Assembly: GCA_964399035.1 (NCBI GenBank)
Contig: CAYNPH010000081.1
Coordinates: forward strand, 1 to 20,888
DNA length: 20,888 nucleotides
DNA from: WAOL01 sp964399035
GTDB lineage: Archaea; Thermoproteota; Thermoprotei_A; Sulfolobales; NBVN01
Direction of reading: 5' to 3'
Shown: positions 7,096 through 14,654 of the stretch, piece after piece
Layout of the letters: each line of letters opens with the position of its first letter
Position numbering within the stretch: position 1 is the first letter of the stretch
The notes under the pieces: model-generated
What the model was told of the DNA's origin: nothing
The model's input: only the letters and a program-made list of their open reading frames with translations
Databases searched by the model: none
Translations under genes and position numbers: made by a program

Positions 7096-8718
7096 ATGGC
7101 GCGGCACGCCCGTAAGTTAACCCGCAGGTTAGCCGTGGCTACCGTAATCATCGCCTTACTGGCGGCTACCTCGCTGTGGGTTATGCGTGGTGCGCTGGTC
7201 ACGTACTCCGTGGACTCGTTCCCTAGGGAGGGCGTGACCGTTAAGTACATGCTGGTTAACCCGTCAATGCCGGCATTCCTTGCTGGGTTACCGCGTCCGA
7301 CGCTGACCGTTGTTGATGAGGGAGGGAGACGCGTTGCTGGGGTGCTAATCAGCATGTACTCCGCCCTACCGAAGGCTAAGCTAGCGTTCCTAGGGCGGCT
7401 CTCCGGGAGGGGTAACGCCCTGGAGCTGGGAACCGGCCTAATCACTGGTTTAAGGGACCGCGTCGTGCCTGCCTGGCGGCCAGTGCTGGGGGGCGTGGAG
7501 GGCTTCAGGGCCAGCGTGCTTGCCTTCATAGACGTGCTAGTCCCTGCCGGGAGCGGTAGGTTCGACGTGTACTCCTTCGTTAAGACGATACCGATTAACT
7601 TAGGGCTGATTAGTGCCGGGTACGGGATAGCGTCGATTAGGGTGACCGTGAACACCGCCGCAGTCAAGCCTACTGAGGTGCTGGACTTAAGTAAGGTTGA
7701 GGTCAGGGTCGCGTCAGCGGGTTCGTGGAGTCAGCACAGCTTGGGTGCTGAGGAGGCAGGCGACTGCCTCTCAATCTGCGCGGACGCTATATGCGTGTGT
7801 TACTGCACTGCGTGGAAGCTGGAGAAAACCTACGTTCACGTCGAGGATAAGTTAATGCCTATCGTCATGGTTAGGGTGCCGCAGAAGTACTACACCACAC
7901 CGCAGGCGGTGTCCACCATATATGAGTCATTCTCGTTCAGTGACAGGGAGGTAAGCTGGTTCAAGGTGTTCGCCGCAGCTAAGGTGACCGGGAACCCACA
8001 CGTGGAACTCATGGACTGGGAATCATACACTAAGTTCAACTTCTTCTACTCGAAGACATTCTACAATTCCCGCTGGATAAACGACAAGCCATCATTCAGG
8101 AATGACGCGATAGTGGCCATAGGTCTTAAGGGCTCCGCCACGCTAGGTGAGTTCAGGAGGTACGAGGCGGTATGCGAGTGTAGCTTCTGTAGCGACAGCG
8201 ACTACCACCCGACAGACACGACCGCTAACCTAACGCTCATCGACATATCGGCAAGGTACACGGGAGACGGATGGGAGGCAAGCGGCTACGGCTACGTCAT
8301 TGATGACACGCTGGGGGACGGTAAGGGGTTAGAGAAGCTCTGGAACTTAATGGTTACGCACTCAGAGATAGCGGACAGTAAGGGCGGCGCTAACGAGGTG
8401 CGGTACGAGTTCCAAGGGTACGCGAACAACGAAGTAGATATGGGTGTGGACGTCTTGGATCTCCTATCATTCTTCGTTGGAGGCAAGGTTGGCGAGCTAG
8501 CCAAGTACTTCCCCGTTAACGCGGGGATCGGGTGGGGCACTAGCGAGGAGGTAAGTAACCACGTGGAGATCTACGTTAAGAACTACTACGAGTGCAGCGG
8601 CTACTACATATTCCTAACAAGCTACGTGTCCAAAGATAAGGTATTCCTAAACGGTGACGGGGTGAAGCTCAAGCTAATGTACTTCAACGCGGACATCTAC
8701 CCGCCCGCAGCCCCTTGA
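7096..8718 (+). CDS. Membrane-anchored extracellular protein with two cysteine clusters, unknown function
   Basis: A 540-residue protein with a basic N-terminus (MARHARKLTRRL) and one hydrophobic segment (about residues 12-30), consistent with a signal anchor; the remaining ~510 residues should lie outside the cell. They are strand-rich and aromatic (many Tyr, Trp and Ser). Nine cysteines are grouped: C224, C228, C233, C235 and C237 in a C-x3-C-x4-C-x-C-x-C cluster; C360, C362 and C365 as C-x-C-x2-C; and C500 alone. Such groups suggest disulfides or a bound metal. The protein ends in DIYPPAAP, which recalls the YPPRLK endings of the two surface proteins at 17903-20345, though no wider similarity is obvious. 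The ATG follows GAGGAGGGGGTCACC. I cannot assign a family. The first half (residues about 40-200) looks more conserved in style than the aromatic second half. Confidence 0.75.
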   Translation: MARHARKLTRRLAVATVIIALLAATSLWVMRGALVTYSVDSFPREGVTVKYMLVNPSMPAFLAGLPRPTLTVVDEGGRRVAGVLISMYSALPKAKLAFLGRLSGRGNALELGTGLITGLRDRVVPAWRPVLGGVEGFRASVLAFIDVLVPAGSGRFDVYSFVKTIPINLGLISAGYGIASIRVTVNTAAVKPTEVLDLSKVEVRVASAGSWSQHSLGAEEAGDCLSICADAICVCYCTAWKLEKTYVHVEDKLMPIVMVRVPQKYYTTPQAVSTIYESFSFSDREVSWFKVFAAAKVTGNPHVELMDWESYTKFNFFYSKTFYNSRWINDKPSFRNDAIVAIGLKGSATLGEFRRYEAVCECSFCSDSDYHPTDTTANLTLIDISARYTGDGWEASGYGYVIDDTLGDGKGLEKLWNLMVTHSEIADSKGGANEVRYEFQGYANNEVDMGVDVLDLLSFFVGGKVGELAKYFPVNAGIGWGTSEEVSNHVEIYVKNYYECSGYYIFLTSYVSKDKVFLNGDGVKLKLMYFNADIYPPAAP

Positions 8719-8745
8719 GGGGCCCCAAGCATTAACACGCTTTTT
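8710..8745 (+). terminator. Hairpin plus T-run at the end of the extracellular protein gene
   Basis: GCCCC-TTGA-GGGGC (8710-8723) is a perfect 5-bp stem containing the TGA stop codon, followed 17 nt later by CTTTTTC at 8740-8746. A T-run after the stop is the usual archaeal termination signal; the hairpin may help. The convergent kinase gene ends immediately beyond, at 8745. Confidence 0.5.
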
Positions 8746-9434
8746 CAGAGCCCGTGCGGCGTAACTGCTTCTTCACTCAGCCCTTCCCCATCCGTTAGGG
8801 CTGGCCTGGCCTGCATGAGCCTGTATATGCGTGTCGCCCTCTCCCTTCCTTCGAGCTCGGCCTTAACCACCAGCACCCTCTCGGCTAGTTTCGGGCCTTC
8901 CCTAGCCACGAGTTCCTCCGTCCTGTTGTCTATGTAGGTGACGTACTCCTCGTCTAGTTCTTCGTGGAAGTTGAAGCGTGACCTGCTCTTGATCCTCTCT
9001 ATGACCGTGTCTATCGTTGCTGGCTTTAGGTAGACGAGCATCGTTAGCTTGGGTAGGTTCCTCACTATGTGCTTGAATGCCCTCACTAGCTCCTCTATCT
9101 CGTGGGGTGGCTTGCCTGCCTTGCTTAGCCACCATTCCGTGTAGGGGAGCACGAGGAGGGGGTGGGAGTCGAAGACTATGGGTCTCCTGCCGCTTGAGTG
9201 CTTCGCGGTCTTCTCCACGTACTCGCTGACGAACTTGCTGAAGAAGAGTACCTGCCTCTGTGTTGGGTGGAGGCCCTGCGCCTCGCAGATCGCCTCTAGA
9301 CGCACGTACCTGAAGCCGTAGAGGTCCTCCAGCTGCTGGGCCGTGTAGGACTTACCTACCCCGTGAACCCCCACTATGGCGACCGTGGGTGGGGGAGGGG
9401 GTGTTAGGGGGTTGGGGGAGTGGGGAGCGCGCAA
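8745..9434 (-). CDS. P-loop nucleotide kinase, thymidylate/deoxynucleoside kinase-like
   Basis: A 229-residue P-loop protein. Walker A is GVHGVGKS (residues 22-29). IVFDSHPLLVLPYTEWW (residues 86-102, with Asp89) resembles the D-R/S-(Y/H) substrate-site segment of thymidylate and deoxynucleoside kinases. LTMLVYLKPATIDTVIERIK then gives the strand and helix before the arginine-rich lid (RIKSRSRFN, 147-155). The predicted reaction is phosphate transfer from ATP to a nucleoside or nucleotide. The TTG start at 9432-9434 lies 7 nt after the nrdD stop, so the two are surely co-transcribed and probably translationally coupled; this favours a role in dNTP supply. The N-terminus before the P-loop is a proline-rich tail containing five consecutive prolines, unusual for this fold, so the true start could be later. 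Substrate specificity cannot be told from the sequence. Confidence 0.75.
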   Translation of the reverse strand: MRAPHSPNPLTPPPPPTVAIVGVHGVGKSYTAQQLEDLYGFRYVRLEAICEAQGLHPTQRQVLFFSKFVSEYVEKTAKHSSGRRPIVFDSHPLLVLPYTEWWLSKAGKPPHEIEELVRAFKHIVRNLPKLTMLVYLKPATIDTVIERIKSRSRFNFHEELDEEYVTYIDNRTEELVAREGPKLAERVLVVKAELEGRERATRIYRLMQARPALTDGEGLSEEAVTPHGL

Positions 9435-9441
9435 CCCGCCC

Positions 9442-12400
9442 TCACACCCTGTAGTGCTTCCTCGTCCAGAACTCCCTCCTTCTGGCGGGGTTCCAGTTCT
9501 TGAGGGGCCTGTAGTACCCTATGATCCTTGACCATACCTCGGTTTCGGAGCCGCAGCGCGGGCACGTGGTTACCATGCCTACGGAGCGCCACCCGCAGTG
9601 CGGGCAGACGGTGAGGGCGGGTGTGTATGACCAGTACACGAGTTCGGAGTTGTAGGTGAGTTTCTTGGTTAGGGAGGCTAGGGCCTCGGGGTCCGGCTCC
9701 TCCCCGAGGAATATGTGCATCATTACGCCTCCGGTGAAGTGCTTCTGCACTATCTCCTCCACCTCAACCCTCTCCCAGAGGCTTAACTCGCCGTAGTAAG
9801 GCGCTACTGAGGTGCTGTAGACCGGGCCCTCCTCACCCTCCGGCAAGTACTCGACCAGCTCCGGGTAGATCCTCGCGTCCTTAGCCGCTAGCTTGGCCGC
9901 GGCTGACTCGCCCGGAACTTCCTCGACGTTGAATGCCGTCCCTACCTCGGTGCTCCACTGCCTGGCTATCCTAACTATGTGCTGCACGACGTCCCTCATC
10001 CAGTACGCCGCCTTAATCCTAGCGGACCTCGACCCCTCGAACCACAGCGTCGGGTCCCTAGCCATCAGGGCCGCGGCCTCAGGCAGGCCCAGCACGCCTA
10101 TGGTGTTGAAGTACGGCCCGTCCCTAAGCGAGAACACTTCAGGCACGTACATTAGAGGCATGGAGTAGAAGTGCGGGAACTTCCTGCTCATCCTGTGGTA
10201 CCGCTCCCTCATCCACAGGAGGCCCGCCTTAACGCTCAGGAGTAGCTCATCGAGCTTCTCGTAGAACGCCTCGTCATCAAACCCAGACTCAATAACCAGC
10301 CTAGGCACGTTGACCGTAATAACCCCGACGCTACCGGTTATGTCCGGTATGGCCCATAAACCACCCATACGCTGCCTCTCAACACTCCTAACCCACTCCT
10401 CCCTAGCGACCTCAACCTCCTTCCTCAGATCCCCTAACCTGAGGGAGGATAAGCCGTTCCTAGCAGCAAATGAAAGCTCATTCATATCAATGTTTATCCT
10501 ACAGCAATTGTGAGTTACGACACCGCATCCGTGCACGAAGTAGTGCGTTCCCTCCACCTCGACGTCATAGAACTCTTCCTCATCACTGAACTCCACTACC
10601 TCAGCCGAGTCCACACCAACCCACGCTAAGTTACCCTCCACATGGTGTTTCTTACTGCTCCCATCCTTGAGGAACTCGCCGTCGGGTTTGGCGGGGAAGT
10701 AAACCGTTACTGACCCGTCCTTATTCTCGTTTATGTAGGCGTGCACGCCGACCATTGCCGCAAGTAGCATGACGTCCTCCGCCAGCTCCTTATTCTTTAT
10801 GTGTAGCTCCCACGACGCCTTCCTGAAGTGGCCGTCACTGCGTAGCAGGCCCTTAATGAAGGCTTCCTTAACCTCTGGCGGCGCGTTCCATATGATGTGG
10901 GGTATGCGTCTCTCGTCGCTGTAGGGGCTTATCCCGTCGTCGTATAGCCTCCTAGCAAGTTCAGCATTGTATATCCATATGTAGTGCGTGTTCTCCCACC
11001 TAGGATCGTCGGACTCCTTGACGCTGGCCCCTAAGTGCTCCTCGGCGTAGCTAACTATGAAGTCCCTTAGCTCGGTGTCCTCCCTATGCACGGTTATCTG
11101 TATACCTGAGAGATAGTACCCGTCTCTAACCTTGCTCTCGTCACGTATTTTCTTAGCCGTTGCCTTATTCCTTATGAAGGTTCCGTCACCGTAGAATACC
11201 CCTAGGAAGTACCCAAACTTAGCGTCAAGCTGGATCGATTTCCCGTTACCGACGCCTATCCTTAGGGTGCCCTCGCCCTTTGGGGCGCCGAAAAGCACTG
11301 GCACCCTATGCGTTTTCCTAGCCAATGTGACTAGTTTCTCAGCAGGCAGTAGCCTCACTCTACGTGTGTAGATAGAGTAAACGGGGATCGGGTGATCCGG
11401 AGTGACGAGTAAGGTTCTCCCGTCAAGCAACCTCACCTTGACGGCCTTCCTGCCCTTCTTAACTAGGATTCTCCTGACCTTCCTCCACGCCACCTCCCCA
11501 CTAGTTAAGTCGGGGGACAGTACCTCCACATCCTTCCTAGGAGTAAACCACTTAGCACCGTCGGGGTCCTCCGCCTCCACATCACCAGCATACTCACTAA
11601 AGAACTCCTTCATCGTCATGACCTTAACAACGCCGTTCTCCCTCACAACCACGCGCTCCGAGCCATGCAGGCACATTGCGAAGCTCGCGTCCGGGTCGAC
11701 TATCCTGGTGTTCAGCCAGTACCCCGCACCCATCTTGGCGGCGGCGTTGAAGACGGCTTCAAAGATCTCCGGGTCTTCGTAGAGGAGCTTGCTCGTAGTC
11801 ATTACGGTGGGTATGGGGAACGTGAAGGGCCTGCCCACCGCGTCGCCCTCACTGTGCACCTCGTATATCGCGCGCACGAATAACCTGGCCTCGTCAAGGT
11901 AATCACCGATCCTCCCGACCTCCTTCCCAGCAATGTACGCTGGGTCCTTACTCAGCTTAACCTTCGAGGCATCAAGCACCACCGTGAAGTTCGTGAAGGG
12001 GGTGTTACCTGTTATGAATACGCATCCTTTGCGCTTAGCTATTACGGTTTCGTTCTCGGTGTTTACTGACCATATTATGCCTTCGTACTCAACCTCCTTT
12101 ATTTCCTGTATGTACTCGAGCTTTGTCTCGGTGAGGGTGATTATGTACTGAACTTTCTTCGAGGGTGGCGGGGGGTTTCGTTCATGGATGGATACGTTGT
12201 ACCCGGCTATCACTGCCAACGCCGCTAACGCGTCCCTTATTTCGGGGTCTGTCGTGGTTATCCTTACCCGCTTAACCCTATCGCCTTCCTTCTCAACCCA
12301 CCCATCACCCTTCACGTAGGTGTCTAGGAAGACCCTAGCCTGCCTTCGGCTTAGCCTGTAGATCCAGGCAGGGGGCTTCTTACGTGCACCACCTAACAGA

Positions 12401-13482
12401 TCCAGTACCTTCCTAGAGGACTCGGCGTCAAGCCTCAGCGCTTTCGCAGATCCCCAGCCCGGATCCTCGCGTACCTCATATCTTAGGCCGAGCCTATCGA
12501 GTAGCGCCTTTATCTCGTTGAGGTGGCCCTTCTCCGATTGAATAATAGTTACTCTGGGGGTGCTCCTCCCGGAAGAGTCGATACTGCCTTCTGAGAGAAC
12601 CCACGCCACCAACCTGATCTCGTCATCTGAGACACCGTAATCTTCACCAGCGAATTCGGTGAAGGCGGGCGTCGGCAACGGTATCGGTGACTTATACCTC
12701 AGCAGGTTCTCTATGGGCTCGTACCTCACCTCGTCCTTGTTGAAGTCACGCCACACGATGCGGTGCTTGGGAGAGACTAGCTGATCCTGCGTTCTGTTCC
12801 TCAGGTTATACATCTTACCCTTGTACTCCCTCACGAAAACATGCCTTACCTGCTTAACCTCTATCCTCCTAGTCCTTATATTGAATGTATAGATTAGGTC
12901 ACCAACCTTCACGTCTCTGTACGACTTCCACCCGTACGGTGTGAGTATCTGTGTATCCTCCGAAAGACACTGCATGCCTGCTCTTGACGGGAAGTTTAGG
13001 TTGTATATGAGTCTCTGGACTTGTTGCTTAACCCTCTCGTAGTCGGCACTGTCTCTTCTTATGAATGGGCCTGCGTAGAGCTCCACAGCCCCTAAGGCTT
13101 GGGCGCCGCTGAAGTAGTGCTGCATCGCCATGAGGTAGTTGGCGACGTGGTCAACGTACGTGTCTAGGTGCCTTGCCGGCCTGGCGTTTATGGTGGGTGT
13201 GACTAAGCCCTTCTCCAGGAGCCTAGCGACTGAGTGCCCGCAGCAGTAGGGTATGAAGAGGGAGTACGGGAGCTTGTGGACGTAGAGCAGGCCGGCTTCA
13301 TGGAGCCTAGCCAGCTCTACCGGGATTTCCCGGTACATCACCTCCTCTTTTAAGTACTTCTCAGCCACGTACGTGAGTAAGCCTGTCGGGCCGGGATACC
13401 TGTTCGCGTTCTCGAATACGTCGAAATCTCGGCCTTCCAAGTACTCCTTAACCTTAGCGTGACCTGATAACCTAACCTCCAA
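9442..13482 (-). CDS. nrdD: Anaerobic (class III) ribonucleoside-triphosphate reductase with two inteins
   Basis: The 1346-residue precursor contains a NrdD split into three exteins (1-171, 494-603, 993-1346), 635 residues after splicing. NrdD reduces ribonucleoside triphosphates to deoxyribonucleotides without oxygen, using a glycyl radical. The sequence shows the first conserved block ending SRAGMQ and continuing TPFTNFT; the CCRINID motif (C993, C994) expected to hold the thiyl-radical cysteine; the C-terminal zinc site CPHC...CPRC (C1293, C1296, C1307, C1310); and the glycyl-radical loop RIIGYY with Gly1322. There is no N-terminal ATP-cone, so dATP inhibition through that domain is not expected. 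The start is TTG at 13480-13482 with AGGTG 8 nt upstream. The activase gene (nrdG) is not in the window. The kinase gene follows after 7 nt. Confidence 0.96.
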   Translation of the reverse strand: MEVRLSGHAKVKEYLEGRDFDVFENANRYPGPTGLLTYVAEKYLKEEVMYREIPVELARLHEAGLLYVHKLPYSLFIPYCCGHSVARLLEKGLVTPTINARPARHLDTYVDHVANYLMAMQHYFSGAQALGAVELYAGPFIRRDSADYERVKQQVQRLIYNLNFPSRAGMQCLSEDTQILTPYGWKSYRDVKVGDLIYTFNIRTRRIEVKQVRHVFVREYKGKMYNLRNRTQDQLVSPKHRIVWRDFNKDEVRYEPIENLLRYKSPIPLPTPAFTEFAGEDYGVSDDEIRLVAWVLSEGSIDSSGRSTPRVTIIQSEKGHLNEIKALLDRLGLRYEVREDPGWGSAKALRLDAESSRKVLDLLGGARKKPPAWIYRLSRRQARVFLDTYVKGDGWVEKEGDRVKRVRITTTDPEIRDALAALAVIAGYNVSIHERNPPPPSKKVQYIITLTETKLEYIQEIKEVEYEGIIWSVNTENETVIAKRKGCVFITGNTPFTNFTVVLDASKVKLSKDPAYIAGKEVGRIGDYLDEARLFVRAIYEVHSEGDAVGRPFTFPIPTVMTTSKLLYEDPEIFEAVFNAAAKMGAGYWLNTRIVDPDASFAMCLHGSERVVVRENGVVKVMTMKEFFSEYAGDVEAEDPDGAKWFTPRKDVEVLSPDLTSGEVAWRKVRRILVKKGRKAVKVRLLDGRTLLVTPDHPIPVYSIYTRRVRLLPAEKLVTLARKTHRVPVLFGAPKGEGTLRIGVGNGKSIQLDAKFGYFLGVFYGDGTFIRNKATAKKIRDESKVRDGYYLSGIQITVHREDTELRDFIVSYAEEHLGASVKESDDPRWENTHYIWIYNAELARRLYDDGISPYSDERRIPHIIWNAPPEVKEAFIKGLLRSDGHFRKASWELHIKNKELAEDVMLLAAMVGVHAYINENKDGSVTVYFPAKPDGEFLKDGSSKKHHVEGNLAWVGVDSAEVVEFSDEEEFYDVEVEGTHYFVHGCGVVTHNCCRINIDMNELSFAARNGLSSLRLGDLRKEVEVAREEWVRSVERQRMGGLWAIPDITGSVGVITVNVPRLVIESGFDDEAFYEKLDELLLSVKAGLLWMRERYHRMSRKFPHFYSMPLMYVPEVFSLRDGPYFNTIGVLGLPEAAALMARDPTLWFEGSRSARIKAAYWMRDVVQHIVRIARQWSTEVGTAFNVEEVPGESAAAKLAAKDARIYPELVEYLPEGEEGPVYSTSVAPYYGELSLWERVEVEEIVQKHFTGGVMMHIFLGEEPDPEALASLTKKLTYNSELVYWSYTPALTVCPHCGWRSVGMVTTCPRCGSETEVWSRIIGYYRPLKNWNPARRREFWTRKHYRV
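10507..11673 (-). other. Intein 2 of NrdD, LAGLIDADG homing endonuclease type
   Basis: Residues 604-992 (389 aa), in frame within nrdD. It begins CLHGSERVVV (Cys1 after FAM) and has a block B motif LLVTPDHPIPV with the TxxH pair, two dodecapeptide motifs (FGYFLGVFYGDGTF and EAFIKGLLRSDGHF, both with the catalytic Asp), block F YDVEVEGTHYFVHG and a canonical end VVTHN, followed by Cys993 as the +1 nucleophile. All splicing residues and both endonuclease acids are present, so it should be active in splicing and perhaps in homing. Flanking extein sequence joins as FAM-CCRINID. Confidence 0.93.
12004..12969 (-). other. Intein 1 of NrdD, LAGLIDADG homing endonuclease type
   Basis: Residues 172-493 (322 aa), in frame within nrdD. 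It starts CLSEDTQILTPYGWKSY and has a block B motif QLVSPKHRIV, two dodecapeptide motifs (LVAWVLSEGSID and RVFLDTYVKGDGWV), block F IIWSVNTENETVIA and the end VFITGN, followed by Thr494 as the +1 residue. The first dodecapeptide has Glu where Asp/Glu is accepted; the second has Asp. The penultimate residue is Gly rather than the usual His. Extein joining gives SRAGMQ-TPFTNFT. Confidence 0.92.
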
Positions 13483-13817
13483 CCCCCTAACACCTAAAAA
13501 CTAAGTTTGTTGCTAAACTAGAAAACAACGCCTCACGGAAAATTGGGGTCGGCAAATTAAGGGCAGTATTACCTCGATAGTACCTGAGGTCGGGAGCCTG
13601 CGGTAAGGTATTACCCGAGTGTTGATCCACTGATCGTTCTTCGGTAATAATTCATTTAAGTTTGAGTTATCTTGGACAATATTTTTCCAGTAAGCCGTAT
13701 TCTAATAAATAATATTCTCCGTGTACTGAATAACTTGTTTTCCGGAGCTCCCTCGTCTACTCTTAACGTATACAATACTTATAAACGAGGAGCGAGTATA
13801 GTAAGTGGTTACGGAAG
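13483..13817. other. Divergent intergenic region between nrdD and the vapB-like gene
   Basis: 335 bases with no supportable coding sequence. The left end supplies the nrdD promoter (minus-strand CTAGTTTAG or AGTTTTTAG, about 25-40 nt before the TTG); the right end supplies the vapB promoter. A short hairpin GGTAA-GGTA-TTACC occurs at about 13602-13615. I found no C/D-box or tRNA pattern. Confidence 0.4.
13778..13785 (+). promoter_or_regulatory. TATA box of the VapBC-type operon
   Basis: CTTATAAA, close to the archaeal consensus, lies 33-40 nt before the TTG at 13818, giving an expected transcript start near 13806-13811 and a leader of about 10 nt. Confidence 0.6.
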
Positions 13818-14063
13818 TTGTCCGAGGTACTCAGCATACGGATAAGGAAGGAGTTAAGGGAGAAGATGAGGAGATACAGCGACATCGACTGGAGAAAGGA
13901 GATCGAGGAGTTCATAGAGCGCAGGATAAGGGAGATGGAGTTCGAGGAAACCATAAGGGAGGTCGAGTCCCTGCTGAGGGGCGTGGAGCCGGCTGGGGAC
14001 GAGGTACTCGAGGCGCCTGAGGACACCCTAAGGGAGAGGCTTAATGCGGGTATACGTGCTTGA
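13818..14063 (+). CDS. VapB-type antitoxin with ribbon-helix-helix-like N-terminus
   Basis: An 81-residue charged protein starting at TTG 13818. The N-terminus SEVLSIRIRKELREKMRRY is the typical archaeal VapB pattern: a short strand with alternating I/R residues followed by two helices (DIDWRKEIEEFIERRIREME), a ribbon-helix-helix DNA-binding arrangement. The tail (GDEVLEAPEDTLRERLNAGI) is the region that usually wraps the toxin. The toxin gene starts inside this gene, overlapping its last 20 nt, in a different frame. Predicted role: bind and inhibit the PIN partner and repress their shared promoter, whose TATA box is at 13778-13785. A shadow frame on the same strand is also open but has no family character. 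Confidence 0.82.
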   Translation: MSEVLSIRIRKELREKMRRYSDIDWRKEIEEFIERRIREMEFEETIREVESLLRGVEPAGDEVLEAPEDTLRERLNAGIRA

Positions 14064-14484
14064 CCCCACGGTCTACGCCGCCATACTTGTTGGGGGTAGG
14101 TCCTTCAGGCAAGCAACGAACTTCCTTAGGTCAGCGATTAAGTCGAAGAACGTTAAGACGTTAACGCTTGACATGACGTTTAGGGAGGTGTGCAACGCGA
14201 TATGGTTCAACGCCGTGGTCTTAAGGAGGATAGATAGCGACAGGGCGTTACTGCTCGCCACCTACGTGGGTAAGCTAATAAGGAACTCCACCGATGAGGT
14301 CGTGCCGTTAGAGACCATAGTTAGGGAGGCGATGGACACCTCCTTAAGGCTTGAGATCCCCTTCAACCGCGCCGCGTACGTTGCGCTAGCGTTAAGCACC
14401 GGTGCTGAGCTGATAACCTGCAGTAAAGCGTTTGAGGAGGAGTTAAGGAGGAAGGGCCTCGATATGGTTAGGAGGCTTAAGTGA
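14044..14484 (+). CDS. VapC-type PIN-domain protein with substituted acidic residues
   Basis: A 146-residue protein whose layout follows crenarchaeal VapC: first strand MRVYVLDPTVYAAIL with Asp7; TFREVCNAIWF with Glu48; and near the C-terminus IPFNRAAYVALALSTGAELITCSKAFEE. In active VapC enzymes the last segment normally reads (Y/x)-D-A-x-Y-x-A-L-A...-T-x-D; here Arg109 stands at the third acidic position and Ser127 at the fourth. So two of the four metal-binding acids seem to be missing, which may leave a weak or inactive nuclease, or one with a rearranged site. The ATG at 14044 has AGGGAGAGG about 5 nt upstream and overlaps the antitoxin gene by 20 nt, indicating coupled translation. Family assignment rests on fold pattern and pairing. 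Confidence 0.78.
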   Translation: MRVYVLDPTVYAAILVGGRSFRQATNFLRSAIKSKNVKTLTLDMTFREVCNAIWFNAVVLRRIDSDRALLLATYVGKLIRNSTDEVVPLETIVREAMDTSLRLEIPFNRAAYVALALSTGAELITCSKAFEEELRRKGLDMVRRLK

Positions 14485-14505
14485 AAGAACCCTTGACTCC
14501 CTAGT

Positions 14506-14637
14506 TTACGGGCCGACGAGGAGAATCCCTACCTCCTCGTGGCTAGCCATCATGTTACGTGCCACGTGCTTCTCCCAGCACTCCTCCTCACGCCGGCCCT
14601 CGCACTCGTTTCTCTCCTTTCCCTGCATCTCGCACAC
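14506..14637 (-). CDS. Possible 43-residue small protein with three cysteines
   Basis: Read from GTG 14637 (or ATG 14628, 40 aa) to TAA 14506-14508, the minus strand encodes a charged peptide with cysteines spaced C-x9-C-x7-C: Cys2, Cys12 and Cys20, then a WEKHVARNMMASHEE helix and a GILLVGP end. A TATA-like TTTAAATAC on the minus strand (14662-14670) lies about 26-30 nt before the GTG, so a leaderless message beginning at this codon fits. No strong ribosome site precedes either start. It faces the convergent vapC gene. The evidence is the promoter spacing and the non-random cysteine/charge pattern; chance cannot be excluded for so short a frame, and I recognise no family. Confidence 0.35.
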   Translation of the reverse strand: MCEMQGKERNECEGRREEECWEKHVARNMMASHEEVGILLVGP

Positions 14638-14654
14638 CACACCCGGTTTTTACA

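Noticed and set aside
7071..7667. 198-codon open frame antisense to the extracellular protein gene
   Set aside because: Ser/Thr/Pro-rich composition typical of antisense reading; no start signal.
13483..13817. C/D-box sRNA or other RNA gene in the nrdD-vapB spacer
   Set aside because: CTGA-like D boxes occur but no RTGATGA C box lies at suitable spacing, and the short hairpin alone is not enough.
13805..14020. 71-codon open frame overlapping the antitoxin gene
   Set aside because: The competing frame encodes a recognisable VapB protein; this one is Gly/Arg-rich with no motifs.
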